The notes below the pieces were generated by a model. It saw nothing but the letters and a program-made list of their open reading frames with translations. It made no database searches and was not told the DNA's origin. Below are positions 45,836 through 58,359 of a stretch of 64,000 nt of DNA, piece by piece; within the stretch, counting starts at the first letter, position 1, and every line of letters begins with the position of its first letter. The stretch covers positions 7,132,694-7,196,693 of the forward strand of contig NC_092122.1 of the NCBI RefSeq assembly GCF_045679555.1. Reading direction: 5' to 3'. The position numbers and the translations under genes were made by a program. This DNA is from Salvelinus alpinus (taxonomy: Eukaryota > Chordata > Actinopteri > Salmoniformes > Salmonidae).

Positions 45836-47452
45836 ACACACTGTCTCGCGCTACCCTATCTATTACCCTTTCCATGGGGCATCATCTTCACCATATAAAC
45901 TCATCTGGGGCGTCGCTGGCTAGCCTCTTTCGCTCAGTTGTAGGGCAGATACACTGATACCTGTCTACTGAGGGGGAGTGATGACATGGGCCTGGACCTC
46001 TGTATCCCATCTTCCCTTCTCAATTACACACACATCAATACCACCACCACCCCCTCCCCCCTCACATAAATCCCCCACGCTGTTCAGTAGATGGTCAGTA
46101 GATTAGAACTACCTGCGTGCAGAGAGCAAGGTCAGCTGTGTTTACTCCGCCTCATGAGCAAAAAAAAACATGTTTATTTCCCAAGCCTTCTGGGCTAGCG
46201 AGCCTGACTGGGCTCAGTCCCTCCCTAATGGCAGCAGGGAGATGTGAGTCACTGTTGTCAGGTAAGAAATGGAGGTATGGGAGGGATTGGAAATGAAGAG
46301 GAAGGGATGAAAAGGGAAAGTGTAGTGAACCACGAGATGAGTTCATCGGAACAGCTCATGTTGTATGTAGTCTAATACTGTAGCCTACTGTATTTAGAGC
46401 ATCAGAGCAGACGATGCCATCGAGACTGCATGGGTCCCCAATGACACGACGTGGGGATGAGAAACAGACCATATGTGACACTGGGATCAGATGTCCTCCT
46501 TAGCACATTGGCCCTCCATGTCTAAGAACCACAGACGTAAGAATCAACCATTTGTGTTAGTCAAAAACCATGGATACCTCCTCATACTTACCAATGTTAT
46601 TAAGCTCAGGAAAGGAATCAATAATGAAAGATCATGAATCGGCAACAAAAATCAAGTGGCCCTTGATGGATGTGGTTCTTATGAGAGGAGTGCACTGTAT
46701 CAGAGTCACATGTTGTGTTGCTGGTCAGGCGGTTGATGTGGCCGTAGATAACAGCTGAGAGCAGAGCAGACAAACCCACTCCAACCCAGTGAAGGGCAGG
46801 GGAAATAGTTCCCTATGGATGACGGAGACAGTACTGGAGCACAATGCGCACCGTATAGGCCCTCACACAGACCCTGCATTGTGTGTGTGGAAGCATTTGC
46901 ACTGAAGGGACAAACTAAGAACTGCGGGAGGGCTTATGTCACAGACAGAGTGCCGAGTGGCAAGAGAGAAAGCTGAAGGGACAGCTTTAGATCGTACTCG
47001 CAGACATCTCAGACCATAATACGATATTATCTGATTCACATGTTGATTATAGGCATAACTGAACCGCTTCGTATGATTCTGATACTGTCATAACTATCCA
47101 ATTTTAGCGACAGGCCATGCATTTTCGAGCGGTACGTACTGTATGCTTTTAGTAGCAAATTAGCAGCGTTTTCAAGCAGCATTTCAAAGACAACATAGTG
47201 CTTTCTGCAGTAGTCACAGTGTGTGCCCCTACACTACACTAGAGTATCTAACCTTCGATGATCTGAAAAACAAAGGCGGTGACATGCGTCATTCTGAGTC
47301 ACATGCCCTGAAGGAACAATGGATTCTGTGTGACAATGTGGCTGCAGTGTGTTTCCTGAGTGGGGCGACAAGAGTGGGAGACAGGTCCAAGTGAACCAGC
47401 CGGCCGGACCTGTGTCCTAGCAAGCAAATGCACAGAGGTGGGCATAGTGATG

Positions 47453-47500
47453 GCACACACACACACATTCAAATACACACATATACACACACACACACAA
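47453..47500. repeat. Interrupted (CA)n microsatellite
   Basis: CA repeats with attcaaat and tatac interruptions. Confidence 0.9.
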
Positions 47501-47859
47501 GAAGGAAGGACGTTGGTAGTACTGGCACAGGCTGTCTCAATCACTGCAGATCCAACCTTCTCTTAAAACCCTTTCAGCTCTCTCTCTCCATTCAACCCAC
47601 AGCCCTGACAGGCATTGTCTAATGGACGTGTGGTGATGAATGAAAGGTCGACGTTGGGTTAAATCAGGAAGGAACGGAGAGGGTAACTGGGAAGGGAAAC
47701 TGATTTCACCCACCTGAAGACGGGAGGCAGCACACTCTAGTCTACAGTGGGAATTTGTACTCTTTTAGAGACACAACTTAGAGGACTCATTCATTTATTA
47801 AAACAACTCCAATTGAACCCCTGGGGGAGTGGCGGGACAAAATGCAAATAGTCCGGGTA

Positions 47860-48258
47860 GCCATTTGATGACCTGTTCAGGAGTCTTACGGCTTGGGAGT
47901 AAAAGCTGTTTAGAAGCCTCTTGGACCTAGACTTGGTGCTCCGGTACCGCTTGCCATGCGGTAGCAGAGAGGACAGTCTATGAATGGCGTGGCTGGGGTC
48001 TTTGACAATTTTTAGGGCCTTCCTCTGACACCGCCTTGTAAAGAGGTCCTGGATGGCAGGCAGCTTAGCCCCAGTGATTTACTGGGTCGTACGCACTACC
48101 CTCTGTAGTGCCTTGCTCGGAGGCTGAGCAGTTGCCATACCAGGCAGTGATGCAAACAGTCAGGATGCTCTCGATGTTGCAGCTGTAGAACCTTTTGAGG
48201 ATCTGAGGACCCATGCCAAATCTTTTCAGTCTCCTGAGGGGAATAGGTTTTGTCGTGC
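47860..48258 (-). mobile_element. Rex1-type LINE 3' coding fragment, copy 1
   Basis: The minus strand carries the thumb/C-terminal region (gaggatctgaggacccatgc..., ccaggcagtgatgcaaacag), homologous to 60110-60340. It includes the AIQDLFTRRCQRKA-type block and further C-terminal sequence. Confidence 0.8.
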
Positions 48259-48739
48259 CCTCTAAACAAAAACATTGTATTTTCAGCTATTTGAAACTGG
48301 TGTAAAATGCAGCATCAACAACTCACCTTAAAGAAAACAATAAGTGTTTTGTAACCCAGCATTTCTTAGAGTGTGATAAGGAAAGACATAAACAAATCAT
48401 TTAATATTAATAAAAAAACAACTTAACTTTATTGAAAGAATGAGGTTGGGGAAATACATTGTGTCATTCAAACCTGTAAAAAAAGTGCAGGTTATCACCA
48501 TCATAGCCATAACATTATATACAATATTCAGCTGAGGGATAATGTCATCAAAATGTATCTGGAACTACATAATATGATAAGAATAAGGCATATAATAACA
48601 ACAATTGTCTTATAAAACTTACATTGTATCTGTACATCCATTACACTAGGCCTATAGCCTATCACGTGAAGAGTCAGAACGGGAACAATTTTAAAGGCCA
48701 TCATTATGTTACAGTCTTCCGAAGGAGGGGTTGGATAAC
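48259..48739. other. Spacer between two Rex1 fragments
   Basis: AT-rich sequence without a recognised gene or repeat. Confidence 0.4.
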
Positions 48740-49252
48740 CATTTGATTAGATGTTCAGGAGTCTTATGGCTGGGGGGGCTGGAGTACGTGACAATTTTTA
48801 GGGCCTTCCTCTGACACCGCCTGGTAAAGAGGTCCTGGATGGCAGGCAGCTTAGCCCCAGTGATGTACTGGGCCATATGCACTACCCTCTGTAGCTCCTT
48901 GCGGTCGGAGGCTGAGCAGTTGCCATACCAGGCAGTGATGCAAACAGTCAGGATGCTCTCGATGTTGCAGCTGTTGAATATTTTGAGGATCTGAGGACCC
49001 ATGCCAAATCTTTTCAGTCTCCAGAGGGGGAATAGGTTTTGTCATGCCCTCTTCACGACTGTCTTGGTGTGTCTGGACCATTCTAGTTTGTTGGTGATGT
49101 GGACACCAAGGTACTTGAAGCTCTCAACCTGCTCCACCACAGCCCCGTCGATGAGAATGGGGGTGTGCTCGGTCCTCCTTTTCCTGTAGTCCACAATCAT
49201 CTCCTTAGTCTTGATTACGTTGAGGGAGAGGTTGTTGTCCTGGCAGTACAGT
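48740..49252 (-). mobile_element. Rex1-type LINE 3' coding fragment, copy 2
   Basis: Closely similar to 59900-60356 on the other strand. It reads GPQILKIFNSCNIESILTVC, then AWYGNCSASDRKELQRVVH and AIQDLFTRRCQRKALKIV. A frameshift near 49020 separates the thumb segments. Confidence 0.82.
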
Positions 49253-50284
49253 ACATAATGATGAGGGTACTGTGGGGAGCTCCAGAGGCCAGAGCTATGT
49301 GCAGTGTATATGACATGTGCAAGGTTATATATTTCCTAATAGACCACAGAAGTGCTTCCCTCCTTTCTCCATCCTTTAACAGTGATTACCACTAGCTCAC
49401 TGATGATGCTCATTTAGCTCCATTATGCTCAATGGAATCATGCAACTCTGCTGACAGACAGTATGTTCCCCCATATGTTCCCTCTCGCTGCTGAAGGATG
49501 TAGACGTGATTCAGCATCGTACAGTAGTTACAGATGTTGGATCTTAATTTGACCAGTATAGTCCCAGCAAAATAATCCTGCAGCAACAGGATTGTAATGT
49601 TTATGTTGCTTGATTGGTGGATAGGCTATTAGCTGGCAAAAAGTATGCTACATGAAAAGTGCAATACTGTTAATATAACCGTGTGCCAGTGCGGGTTTTC
49701 AGTGAATTTATGTCAATAATGAAGCTCCTCTGCATTTTCTGCGGTGCAGGAAAAATCTCAGTAACAAAAGAGTGATCAAATTACGATCTTGTATCTGTAC
49801 ACAACATCAGGACAGATTCTACACAGTCATTATGAACCTCGTAATGCAGTGGCACTTGGAGGGATTCATAAGAACATATGATCAGTTGCACGTGTTTTAA
49901 GACTGCTTTGGCTGAAGATACTGACAGGATATTTGGTGGCATTTATTATACATTAGTTTACTCTGTGTGGCATATGGTAGATATTCACATCTGCTACAGT
50001 CAGTGACTGTAGTTATCCTTGGGATGTGTAAATGTTTCTCTACAGTATTTAGTTCATAATGTAAATGTTGACTTGTCTTCATATAGGCCTTACGTGTTTA
50101 TTCAACAAGCTCTCATAGACTCAAGTCAGAATTAGACCTTCATCCATGTTTCTTAATTAAACGTCAAATTTCCAAGTGTTTTTAAAGGTTAAGTTTAGGC
50201 ATTAACTCCTAAATCTTAAGCATTAAGGGGATACCTAGACAGTTGTACAACTGAATGCATTCAACTGAAATGTATCTTCCACAT
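49253..50284. other. Interval without recognised features
   Basis: No gene or repeat family is recognised. Confidence 0.45.
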
Positions 50285-50480
50285 TTAACCCAACCCCTCT
50301 GAATCAGAGAGGTGCGGGGGGCTGCCTTAATCGACATCCACGGCGCCCAGGGAACAGTGGGTTAACTTCCTTACTCAGGGGTAGACCGACAAATTTTTAC
50401 CTTGTCAGCTCGGGGATTTGATCCAGCAACCTTTCAGTTACTGGCCCAACTCACTAACCGCTAGGCTACCTGCCTCCCCA
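50285..50480 (-). mobile_element. tRNA-derived SINE
   Basis: The minus strand starts ggcaggtagcctagcggtta (A box) and carries ggttgctggatcaaatcccc (B box, about 50410-50432), then the body gtagatgtcgatta-like and agaggggttgggtt. It is related to the SINE at 30541-30730. Confidence 0.82.
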
Positions 50481-50703
50481 TTAACTCCAAATGTTTAAGG
50501 TAAAAGGGATAAGGTTTGGGATACGCTGGGATAGGCTTAAAACGCTGGAATCGAACATGCAACCAGAGGCAGATGCTTATCCACCATCCCCGTCTGCAAC
50601 GCCTTAACAAAACCAAAACCGAGGTACCAGAGCTCACTGTTGCCCCTAGTGGCCGGTTTCTATGCCATCTCCCTACATCCTCAGACATGGATAGATAGGA
50701 TAG

Positions 50704-52047
50704 ACCTCCGATGTCAACAACTACAGACCAGTATCCCTTCTTTCTTTTCTCTCCAAAACTCTTGAACGTGCCGTCCTTGGCCAGCTCTCCTGCTATCTCT
50801 CTCAGAATGACCTTCTTGATCCAAATCAGTCAGGTTTCAAGACTAGTCATTCAACTGAGACTGCTCTTCTCTGTGTCACGGAGGCGCTCCTCACTGCTAA
50901 AGCTAACTCTCTCTCCTCTGCTCTCATCCTTCTAGACCTATCGGCTGCCTTTGATACTGTGAACCATCAGATCCTCCTCTCCACCCTCTCCGAGCTGGGC
51001 ATCTCCGGCGCGGCCCACGCTTGGATTGCGTCCTACCTGACAGGTCGCTCCTACCAGGTGGCGTGGCGAGAATCTGTCTCCGCACCACGTGCTCTCACCA
51101 CTGGTGTCCCCCAGGGCTCTGTTCTAGGCCCTCTCCTATTCTCGCTATACACCAAGTCACTTGGCTCTGTCATATCCTCACATGGTCTCTCCTATCATTG
51201 CTATGCAGACGACACACAATTAATCTTCTCCTTTCCCCCCTCTGATAACCAGGTGGTGAATCGCATCTCTGCATGTCTGGCAGACATATCAGTGTGGATG
51301 ACGGATCACCACCTCAAGCTGAACCTCGGCAAGACGGAGCTGCTCTTCCTCCCGGGGAAGGACTGCCCGTTCCATGATCTCGCCATCACGGTTGACAACT
51401 CCATTGTGTCCTCCTCCCAGAGTGCTAAGAACCTTGGCGTGATCCTGGACAACACCCTGTCGTTCTCAACTAACATCAAGGCGGTGACCCGTTCCTGTAG
51501 GTTCATGCTCTACAACATTCGCAGAGTACGACCCTGCCTCACGCAGGAAGCGGCGCAGGTCCTAATCCAGGCACTTGTCATCTCCCGTCTGGATTACTGC
51601 AACTCGCTGTTGGCTGGGCTCCCTGCCTGTGCCATTAAACCCCTACAACTCATCCAGAACGCCGCAGCCCGTCTGGTGTTCAACTTTCCCAAGTTCTCTC
51701 ACGTCACCCCGCTCCTCCGCTCTCTCCACTGGCTTCCAGTTGAAGCTCGCATCCGCTACAAGACCATGGTGCTTGCCTACGGAGCTGTGAGGGGAACGGC
51801 ACCTCCGTACCTTCAGGCTCTGATCAGGCCCTACACCCAAACAAGGGCACTGCGTTCATCCACCTCTGGCCTGCTCGCCTCCCTACCTCTGAGGAAGTAC
51901 AGTTCCCGCTCAGCCCAGTCAAAACTGTTCGCTGCTCTGGCACCCCAATGGTGGAACAAACTCCCTCACGACGCCAGGTCAGCGGAGTCAATCACCACCT
52001 TCCGGAGACACCTGAAACCCCACCTCTTTAAGGAATACCTAGGATAG
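50704..52047 (+). CDS. L2 LINE reverse transcriptase, uninterrupted 447-residue frame
   Basis: The frame opens at 50704, just after a TAG at 50701 in flanking DNA, and ends with TAG at 52045. There is no native start codon, because the 5' end of the element is missing; the first Met is at 50959. RT blocks are NNYRPVSLLSFLSKTLE, NQSGFKTSHSTETALL, ILLDLSAAFDTVNHQILL (motif A), TTGVPQGSVLGPLLFSLY (motif B), YHCYADDTQL (motif C, catalytic Asp pair), LNLGKTELLFLPG and a thumb with AKNLGVILDNTLSF. The C-terminal end is TFRRHLKPHLFKEYLG. No stop or frameshift interrupts it, which suggests recent insertion. It is not expected to make protein without a promoter. Confidence 0.9.
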   Translation, partial: TSDVNNYRPVSLLSFLSKTLERAVLGQLSCYLSQNDLLDPNQSGFKTSHSTETALLCVTEALLTAKANSLSSALILLDLSAAFDTVNHQILLSTLSELGISGAAHAWIASYLTGRSYQVAWRESVSAPRALTTGVPQGSVLGPLLFSLYTKSLGSVISSHGLSYHCYADDTQLIFSFPPSDNQVVNRISACLADISVWMTDHHLKLNLGKTELLFLPGKDCPFHDLAITVDNSIVSSSQSAKNLGVILDNTLSFSTNIKAVTRSCRFMLYNIRRVRPCLTQEAAQVLIQALVISRLDYCNSLLAGLPACAIKPLQLIQNAAARLVFNFPKFSHVTPLLRSLHWLPVEARIRYKTMVLAYGAVRGTAPPYLQALIRPYTQTRALRSSTSGLLASLPLRKYSSRSAQSKLFAALAPQWWNKLPHDARSAESITTFRRHLKPHLFKEYLG

Positions 52048-52200
52048 GATAAAGTAATCCTTTTAACCCCCCCCCCCCTTAAAAGAGTTAGATGCACTAT
52101 TGTAAAGTGGTTGTTCCACTGGATATCATAAGGTGAATGCACCAATTTGTAAGTCGCTCTGGATAAGAGCGTCTGCTAAATGACTTAAATGTAAATGTAA
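50704..52200 (+). mobile_element. L2-type LINE, 5'-truncated
   Basis: A single reverse transcriptase frame (50704-52047) is followed by a 3' UTR with a poly-C run (52067-52078) and the hairpin tail gtcgctctggataagagcg at 52152-52170, ending in taaatg repeats. That hairpin plus short tandem tail is the typical L2 3' end recognised by its own RT. A second, detached tail lies at 52358-52420. The 5' part, with the endonuclease, is absent, which is the usual truncation. Confidence 0.9.
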
Positions 52201-52354
52201 ATGGATGGATGTTGAATACTGACTTGTATCACTGGCTGTGTTAATTAGGTGTTAATGAATCTGGGAGGGTCAGGTTTAAGAGCATATGCCTCCTAATCAT
52301 TGTTCAGGCAAGATGCCAGTGAAACAGCATGTGTTGGAGACTATTGCTATGCCC

Positions 52355-52420
52355 AACTTGTAAGTCGCTCTGGATAAGAGCGTCTGCTAAATGACTTAAA
52401 TGTAAATGTAAATGTAAATG
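52355..52420 (+). repeat. Solo L2 3' tail
   Basis: A second copy of the L2 hairpin tail (cttgtaagtcgctctggata, agagcgtctgctaaatg) with (aaatgt)n, 150 bp after the first. It is an independent or duplicated 3' end. The region 52420-53190 holds nothing recognised. Confidence 0.85.
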
Positions 52421-53190
52421 AGTGGCCTGTTTTAGGTGAAAGAGAGAATCAGCCATGAGCTCTTATAAAGGCTATTTATTACAGATGACTATCGGATTAT
52501 TATTATACCTTAGTTAGAGGATGATTCATCTGATTGTTCCAGTGAAGTTCCAGTTGGATGTGTTTGGCATAGCATTTTACAGCTGAGTGGTCAGGGATGT
52601 TGGAAAAAGGTCAGATCCCTGTGGGGCAGTCTCCCTGGGACTGAGTGGGATGAAGCTGCCCCTAAATGTAGATCTCAGGTCAGTTCTGTGTTTTCTTTCT
52701 ATTGGTTGATGTTGGTAGTGAGGAAGGCTACGCTGATCCTCGATCTGTGTTTACAAGATGCTGGAGGTGAAGAGGAGCTTGCAGACCAGGAACAATGACC
52801 TCACAAGCAAGAACACCGCAAAATCCTGTAATTACTTTCATGGAGTGACATATCCTTCATTGCGTTGACGTTTCTATGAAATTAGATGTTGCTAAAATAC
52901 ACGTTGTTGATAACATACACGTCTATATTGATGGTTCGCTGCTTTCTGGAATGCTGGTGAGGTTAGGGATGGAGTGTGCGACGGGTGGTAGTTTAGGAAT
53001 GACCTCCACCTCAGTAATTACATGGTAATGTCTTCAATCTCGCTGCACTTATGAAGTCCTGCTCCATTCATTTTTCTGTCGTCGCCATAGTTACCGAAGG
53101 GTCTTTGGTGAGTATCTTTCAGAACAAAATTGAAAAAGTCCTCTCTACCGTCATCAGATATGCTGAAAGAGTGCTAACTGAGGGATGGTT

Positions 53191-53233
53191 TGTGTGTGTG
53201 TGTGTGTGCGGGGGGGGGGGGGGGGGGGGGGGG
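53191..53233. repeat. (TG)n followed by a 24-base G run
   Basis: TG dinucleotides (53191-53208) run into 24 consecutive G residues (53210-53233). Confidence 0.95.
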
Positions 53234-53570
53234 CTGATGACCGGGTAGGTAGGAGAGAAAGAATCCTCACCTAGGGAGTTTGCTGTTGTTAGGTGGAGGC
53301 TGAAGCAGAACAGAGAGGTACTGTAACTCTTATAACATTGTGTAACACTGTAGCTTGCCAACACCCACTCTAACACCCCCAGTCAGTCTGGAGAAGTAAA
53401 CGAACCCACACAGACTGGAGAAACCCACTCAGACTGAAGAGACTGTTAATGATGAGAAATAAAGAGCATCGGGACGACAAAGGGACAGATAAAGGAGACC
53501 AAGGCCCGGAGCCTCCTACTGTGTGAGTCATCAGAGCCCTGTTCTCTCTGTTCCTGGGGGAGCTACACAC

Positions 53571-53870
53571 TCACACACACACACACACACACAGAGGGAG
53601 TTCACCATGGCAACAGGGTGATCAGGGCAGCGGGAAGTCGTCTCAGTCTGACACAGGTGTGAGAACAGATAACAAACAATACCAGATATGAGATGTAGAA
53701 GAGATGGTTACTGGGGTGTTTTCCTCTGACTCCTGTACTGTAAACTGCATCCACCTAAAGATGTAATGATAGCCTACACCCCTGCATACGTGTGTTTGTT
53801 TGCGTACACACACAGTACACACACACAGTACACACACACACACAGAACACACAAACAAACACACAGTACA
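53571..53870. repeat. CA microsatellite tracts
   Basis: (CA)n at 53571-53593 and interrupted acacacagtacacac tracts at 53803-53868. Confidence 0.88.
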
Positions 53871-54037
53871 AGACCGTCACTATATTTGCATTTCTCATTC
53901 CAAAAACGACTCCATGTCCTGATTGCACAGCCCCAGTCACCCCAGCCGAGTCAGACTAGCTTATTTCCTGACAGAGAGATTGGAAATTATGATAGAGTGC
54001 AGCTATTACTATGAGAGAATGAGTCTGAGAGAGAGAT

Positions 54038-54590
<553 letters not shown>

Positions 54591-54748
54591 GAAGTGGGTC
54601 AGTGTCTAATAGGCCAGAAACACATTGTGTCCAGGCCAGTCATTAACTACATTCCTCTGGCCAAAGCCCACTGAACAGCATCGCATTACACCTGATTTGC
54701 ATAGCTGAATAATCAATTACTATTACAGTCCACCGCTGTACTGTGTGT

Positions 54749-55060
54749 CATTACATTTACATTTACATTTTAGTCATTTAGCAGACGCTCTTATCCAGAG
54801 CGACTTACAGTAGAGTGCATACATTTTATTACATTTTTACATACTGAGACAAGGATATCCCTACCGGCCAAGAGCAGACGCTCTTATCCAGAGCGACTTA
54901 CAGTAGAGTGCATACATTTTATTACATTTTTACATACTGAGACAAGGATATCCCTACCGGCCAAGAGCAGACGCTCTTATCCAGAGCGACTTACAGTAGA
55001 GTGCATACATTTTATTACATTTTTTTTTTTTTTACATACTGAGACAAGGATATCACTACC
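54749..55060. repeat. 93-bp tandem repeat built from a LINE/SINE 3' end
   Basis: Three units start with gcagacgctcttatccagag at 54781, 54874 and 54967 (period 93). The unit contains the same hairpin as the L2 tail at 52152-52170 in reverse orientation. The third unit has an expanded T run (55020-55034). Confidence 0.92.
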
Positions 55061-55089
55061 GGCCAAACCCTCCCTACAGGCCAAACCCT

Positions 55090-55235
55090 CCCTAACCCGG
55101 ACGACGCTATGCCAATTGTGCGTCGCCCCACGGATCTCCCGGTTGCGGCCGGCTGCGACAGAGCCTGGGCGCGAACCCAGCCCAGCCTGGGCGTGAACCC
55201 AGAGACTCTGGTGGCGCAGCTAGCACTAGTGTCTT
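55090..55235 (-). mobile_element. SINE fragment
   Basis: The minus strand carries gctagctgcgccaccagagt, then ctctgggttcacgccc occurring in two related copies (B-box-like), gatccgtggggcgacgcaca and cgtcgtccgggtta. This is a familiar salmonid tRNA-derived repeat; the classification is by recognition only. A further repeat end (gagaccctggtctcaatg...aataaaggtttt) lies at 55350-55415. Confidence 0.55.
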
Positions 55236-55768
55236 TGTGGTATGCCAGGGGATTACCTGTTTGTTTTGATTCGTCCTATTGTATGTATTGTATCGCGTTG
55301 ATGTTGTTCTGTTGCTTTATGTTGTATTGAATTGCATGTTCATGTTCACAGGGCTCCCTTGAGAATGAGACCCTGGTCTCAATGGTGACCCCCTGTCTAA
55401 ATAAAGGTTTTTCTATGTTATATTATACACGAGTGAATCTGGATTCAGGGTGTAGTATCGGTACAAATGAATCTGAAGTGGAGAAATGTTATTCTGTTCT
55501 GTTGGAAGGCAGGAGAGGAGATGAGAGAGGAGAGAGAGGAGTATAGGGTTGAACTATAATAACATCAATGTGACACTGTGTCCTGTGGATAATGGATGAC
55601 AGGAGGATATGAAGACATGACTGGGCTTTTTGGCTGGTTTGATGACATGGTATAGTAGAGGTTAGAGGCAGTGTGATATGGGGATGACTGTTATTAAGCC
55701 CTGACAGAATACATTTCACCTGGCGGCTGCTCCCCAAGGTCACCACACATCAGCGTGTCCTTCCTTTC

Positions 55769-55951
<183 letters not shown>

Positions 55952-56218
55952 TGTTTTTTTAAATGTAGCTGTTAGTGTCTAATGCAGGCTGACAGTGAGA
56001 GTTAGACCAGCCTGGGTGCTGCTGGGCCTGGCACAAGTGTGAGTGTGTGTTTGAGCGCTTGCGTGTGTGTGCATGTGAGTGTGTATATACACATGCATGC
56101 ACTCAAAAATGATGGGCTAAAAACAAGCCTATTTGGTAACCCATCACTGGTTAACCCTTTCCAGCCGGAGTGTTCTAATCTCTGAATAATACTGCTGGCA
56201 GATATACATATATTCAGA

Positions 56219-57569
56219 TATATGAAATAACACACATGGATTCATTTAGTAACCAAATGTTAAACAAATCTAAATATATTTTATATTTGAGATTCTTCGA
56301 CGTAGCCACCCTTTGCCTTGATGACAGCTTTGCACACTCTTGGCATTCTCTCAACCAGCTTCATGAGGTAGTCACCTGGAATGTATTTCAATTAGCTGGT
56401 GTGCCTTGTTAAATGTTAATTTGTGGAATTTCCTTCCTTTTTAATGTGTTTGAGCCAATCAGTTGTGTTGTGACAAGGTAGGGGTGGTATACAGACGACA
56501 GTCCTATTTGGTAAAAGACTAAGTCCATATTATGGCAAGAACAGCTCAAATAAGCAAAGAGAAACGACAGTTCATCATTACTTTAAGACATAAAGGTAAG
56601 TCAATGCGGAACATTTCAAGAACTTTGAAAGTTTCTTCAAGTGCTGTCGCAAAAACCATCAAGCACTATGAAGAAACTGACTTCAAGTAACAGACACATC
56701 TCAACATCAACTGTTCAAAGGAGACTGTGTGAATCAGGCCTTCATGGTCGAATTTCTACAAAGAACCAATTACTAAAGGACACCAATAAGAAGAAGACGC
56801 TTGCTTAGGCAAGAAACACAAGCAATGAACCAGTAGAAATCTGTCCTTTGGTCTGATGAGTCCAAATGTGAAATTTTTGGTTCCAACCGCTGTGTCTTTG
56901 TGAGAAGCAGTAGGTGAACGGATGATCTCCGCATGTGGGATTCCCACCGTGAAGCATGGAGAAGGAGGAGGTGTGATGGTGTGGGGGTGCTTTGCTGGTG
57001 ACACTGTCTGTGATTTATTTAGAATTCAAGGCACACTTAACCAGCATGACTACCACAGCATTCTGCAGCGATACGCCATCCCATCTGGTTTGCGATTAGT
57101 GGGACTATCATTTGTTTTCAACAGGACAATGACCCCCAACACACCTCCAGGCTGTCTAAGGGTAATTTGACCAAGAAGGAGAGTGATGGAGTGCTGCATC
57201 AGATGACCTGGCCTCCACAATCACCCAACCTCAACACTATTGAGATGGTTTGGGATGAGTTGGACCACAGAGTGAAGGAAAAGTAGCCAACAAATCCTTC
57301 AAGACTGTTGGAAAGCATTCCTCATGAAGCTGGTTGAGAGAATGCCAAGAGTGTGCACAGCTGTCATCAAGGCAAACGGTGGCTATTTGAAGAATCTCAA
57401 ATATAAAATATATTTTGATTTGTTTAACACTTTTTTGGTTGCTACATGATTCCATATGTGTTATTTCATAGTTTTTATGTCTTCACTATTATTCTACAAT
57501 GTAGAAAATAGTACAAATAAAGAAAAACCCTTGAATGAGTAGGTGTGTCCAAACGTTTGACTGGTACTG
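56219..57569 (+). mobile_element. Tc1-like transposon with long inverted termini, left end lost
   Basis: The right end is gtttgactggtactg at 57555-57569, followed by TA. The left side begins only at tatgaaataacacacatgga, so the outer ~100 bases are missing. The remaining inverted termini are still about 155 bp (56219-56375 against 57320-57480). This is a third Tc1 family in the window. Confidence 0.88.
56532..57390 (+). pseudogene. Tc1-type transposase, degraded
   Basis: The start at ATG 56532 reads MARTAQISKEKRQFIITLRH and a helix-turn-helix region (SMRNISRTLKVSSSAVAKTI). A stop occurs after about 53 codons. Later pieces in other frames include the block around GIPTVKHGEGGGVMVWGCFAGD (56931-57000), FQQDNDPKHT-like remnants near 57118-57150, and a C-terminal segment near 57240-57380. 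The catalytic region around 56830-56890 is frameshifted. Inactive. Confidence 0.85.
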
Positions 57570-57907
57570 TATATTTCTAATATTGTACTGTTACTGTACT
57601 AAGGTATTTAGCCAGCTAGATTACAAAAATGACTAAATCCTAATTTAGCTAGATAGGATGGCATATTTTGTGTTTGGTCCACTATGACTGTCACTGATCA
57701 GCTGATGGCTCATGCACCATGGTCATCCACCACACATCCATGTGATGGATGAGCCTATCTAGACACAAGCAAGGTGTCAAAGTGTATGCTGTAAGTCAGA
57801 TAATGTCATTCCAGTTCGTTTAAAGTCCTTTAGTTACTACATTTTTTTTATAGTATGTCTTGTGAATTTATGAAAGAAGGCAACTAATTACAGTATGAAG
57901 TTATATA

Positions 57908-58288
57908 TTTTGTATAGGTAAAGATGGATGGAGACGAAGGTGGGCACGCTAGTCCCTACAGAGGAGGAAGCTGCTGACAGCTCTGTTGAGGTCAGGCTCA
58001 TAGCAGATGAGGATGTTGAGGAAGAGGACCACGAAGGCATTGGCAGATTTTCCAATAGCTTTTATTATTATGTACTATCAGGCCTGTATATATATATTAG
58101 GTCTATGCTTATTAAATACTCTAGCTCTTGCTCTCGCTCTCCCTCTCTCTTTCTCTCTCTGTAGGACAGTGTGGTGGACTATCGGCTCTCAGACCTTTCT
58201 GAGGAGGACACTGTAGAAGGACACGCAGGGACTGCAAAGACTGAAGAACAATCACACACTCACAGGACACAACCTCACAGCCCAGGTG
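57908..58288 (+). other. Possible exon-like pair upstream of a Rex1 LINE
   Basis: One open stretch (from ATG 57928) encodes an acidic segment, VPTEEEAADSSVEVRLIADE. A second (58165-58284) is preceded by a pyrimidine tract and tctgtag and followed by cccag/gtgagc, a good acceptor and donor. It encodes DSVVDYRLSDLSEEDTVEGH. Acidic openings of this kind occur in domesticated or active transposase proteins, but no catalytic domain follows. It could equally be chance. I do not recognise a gene. Confidence 0.25.
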
Positions 58289-58359
58289 AGCACAATACGA
58301 TAAGCCAGGGTTACAGGACACACACTAACACACACACACACAAGACATATACTGACAGA

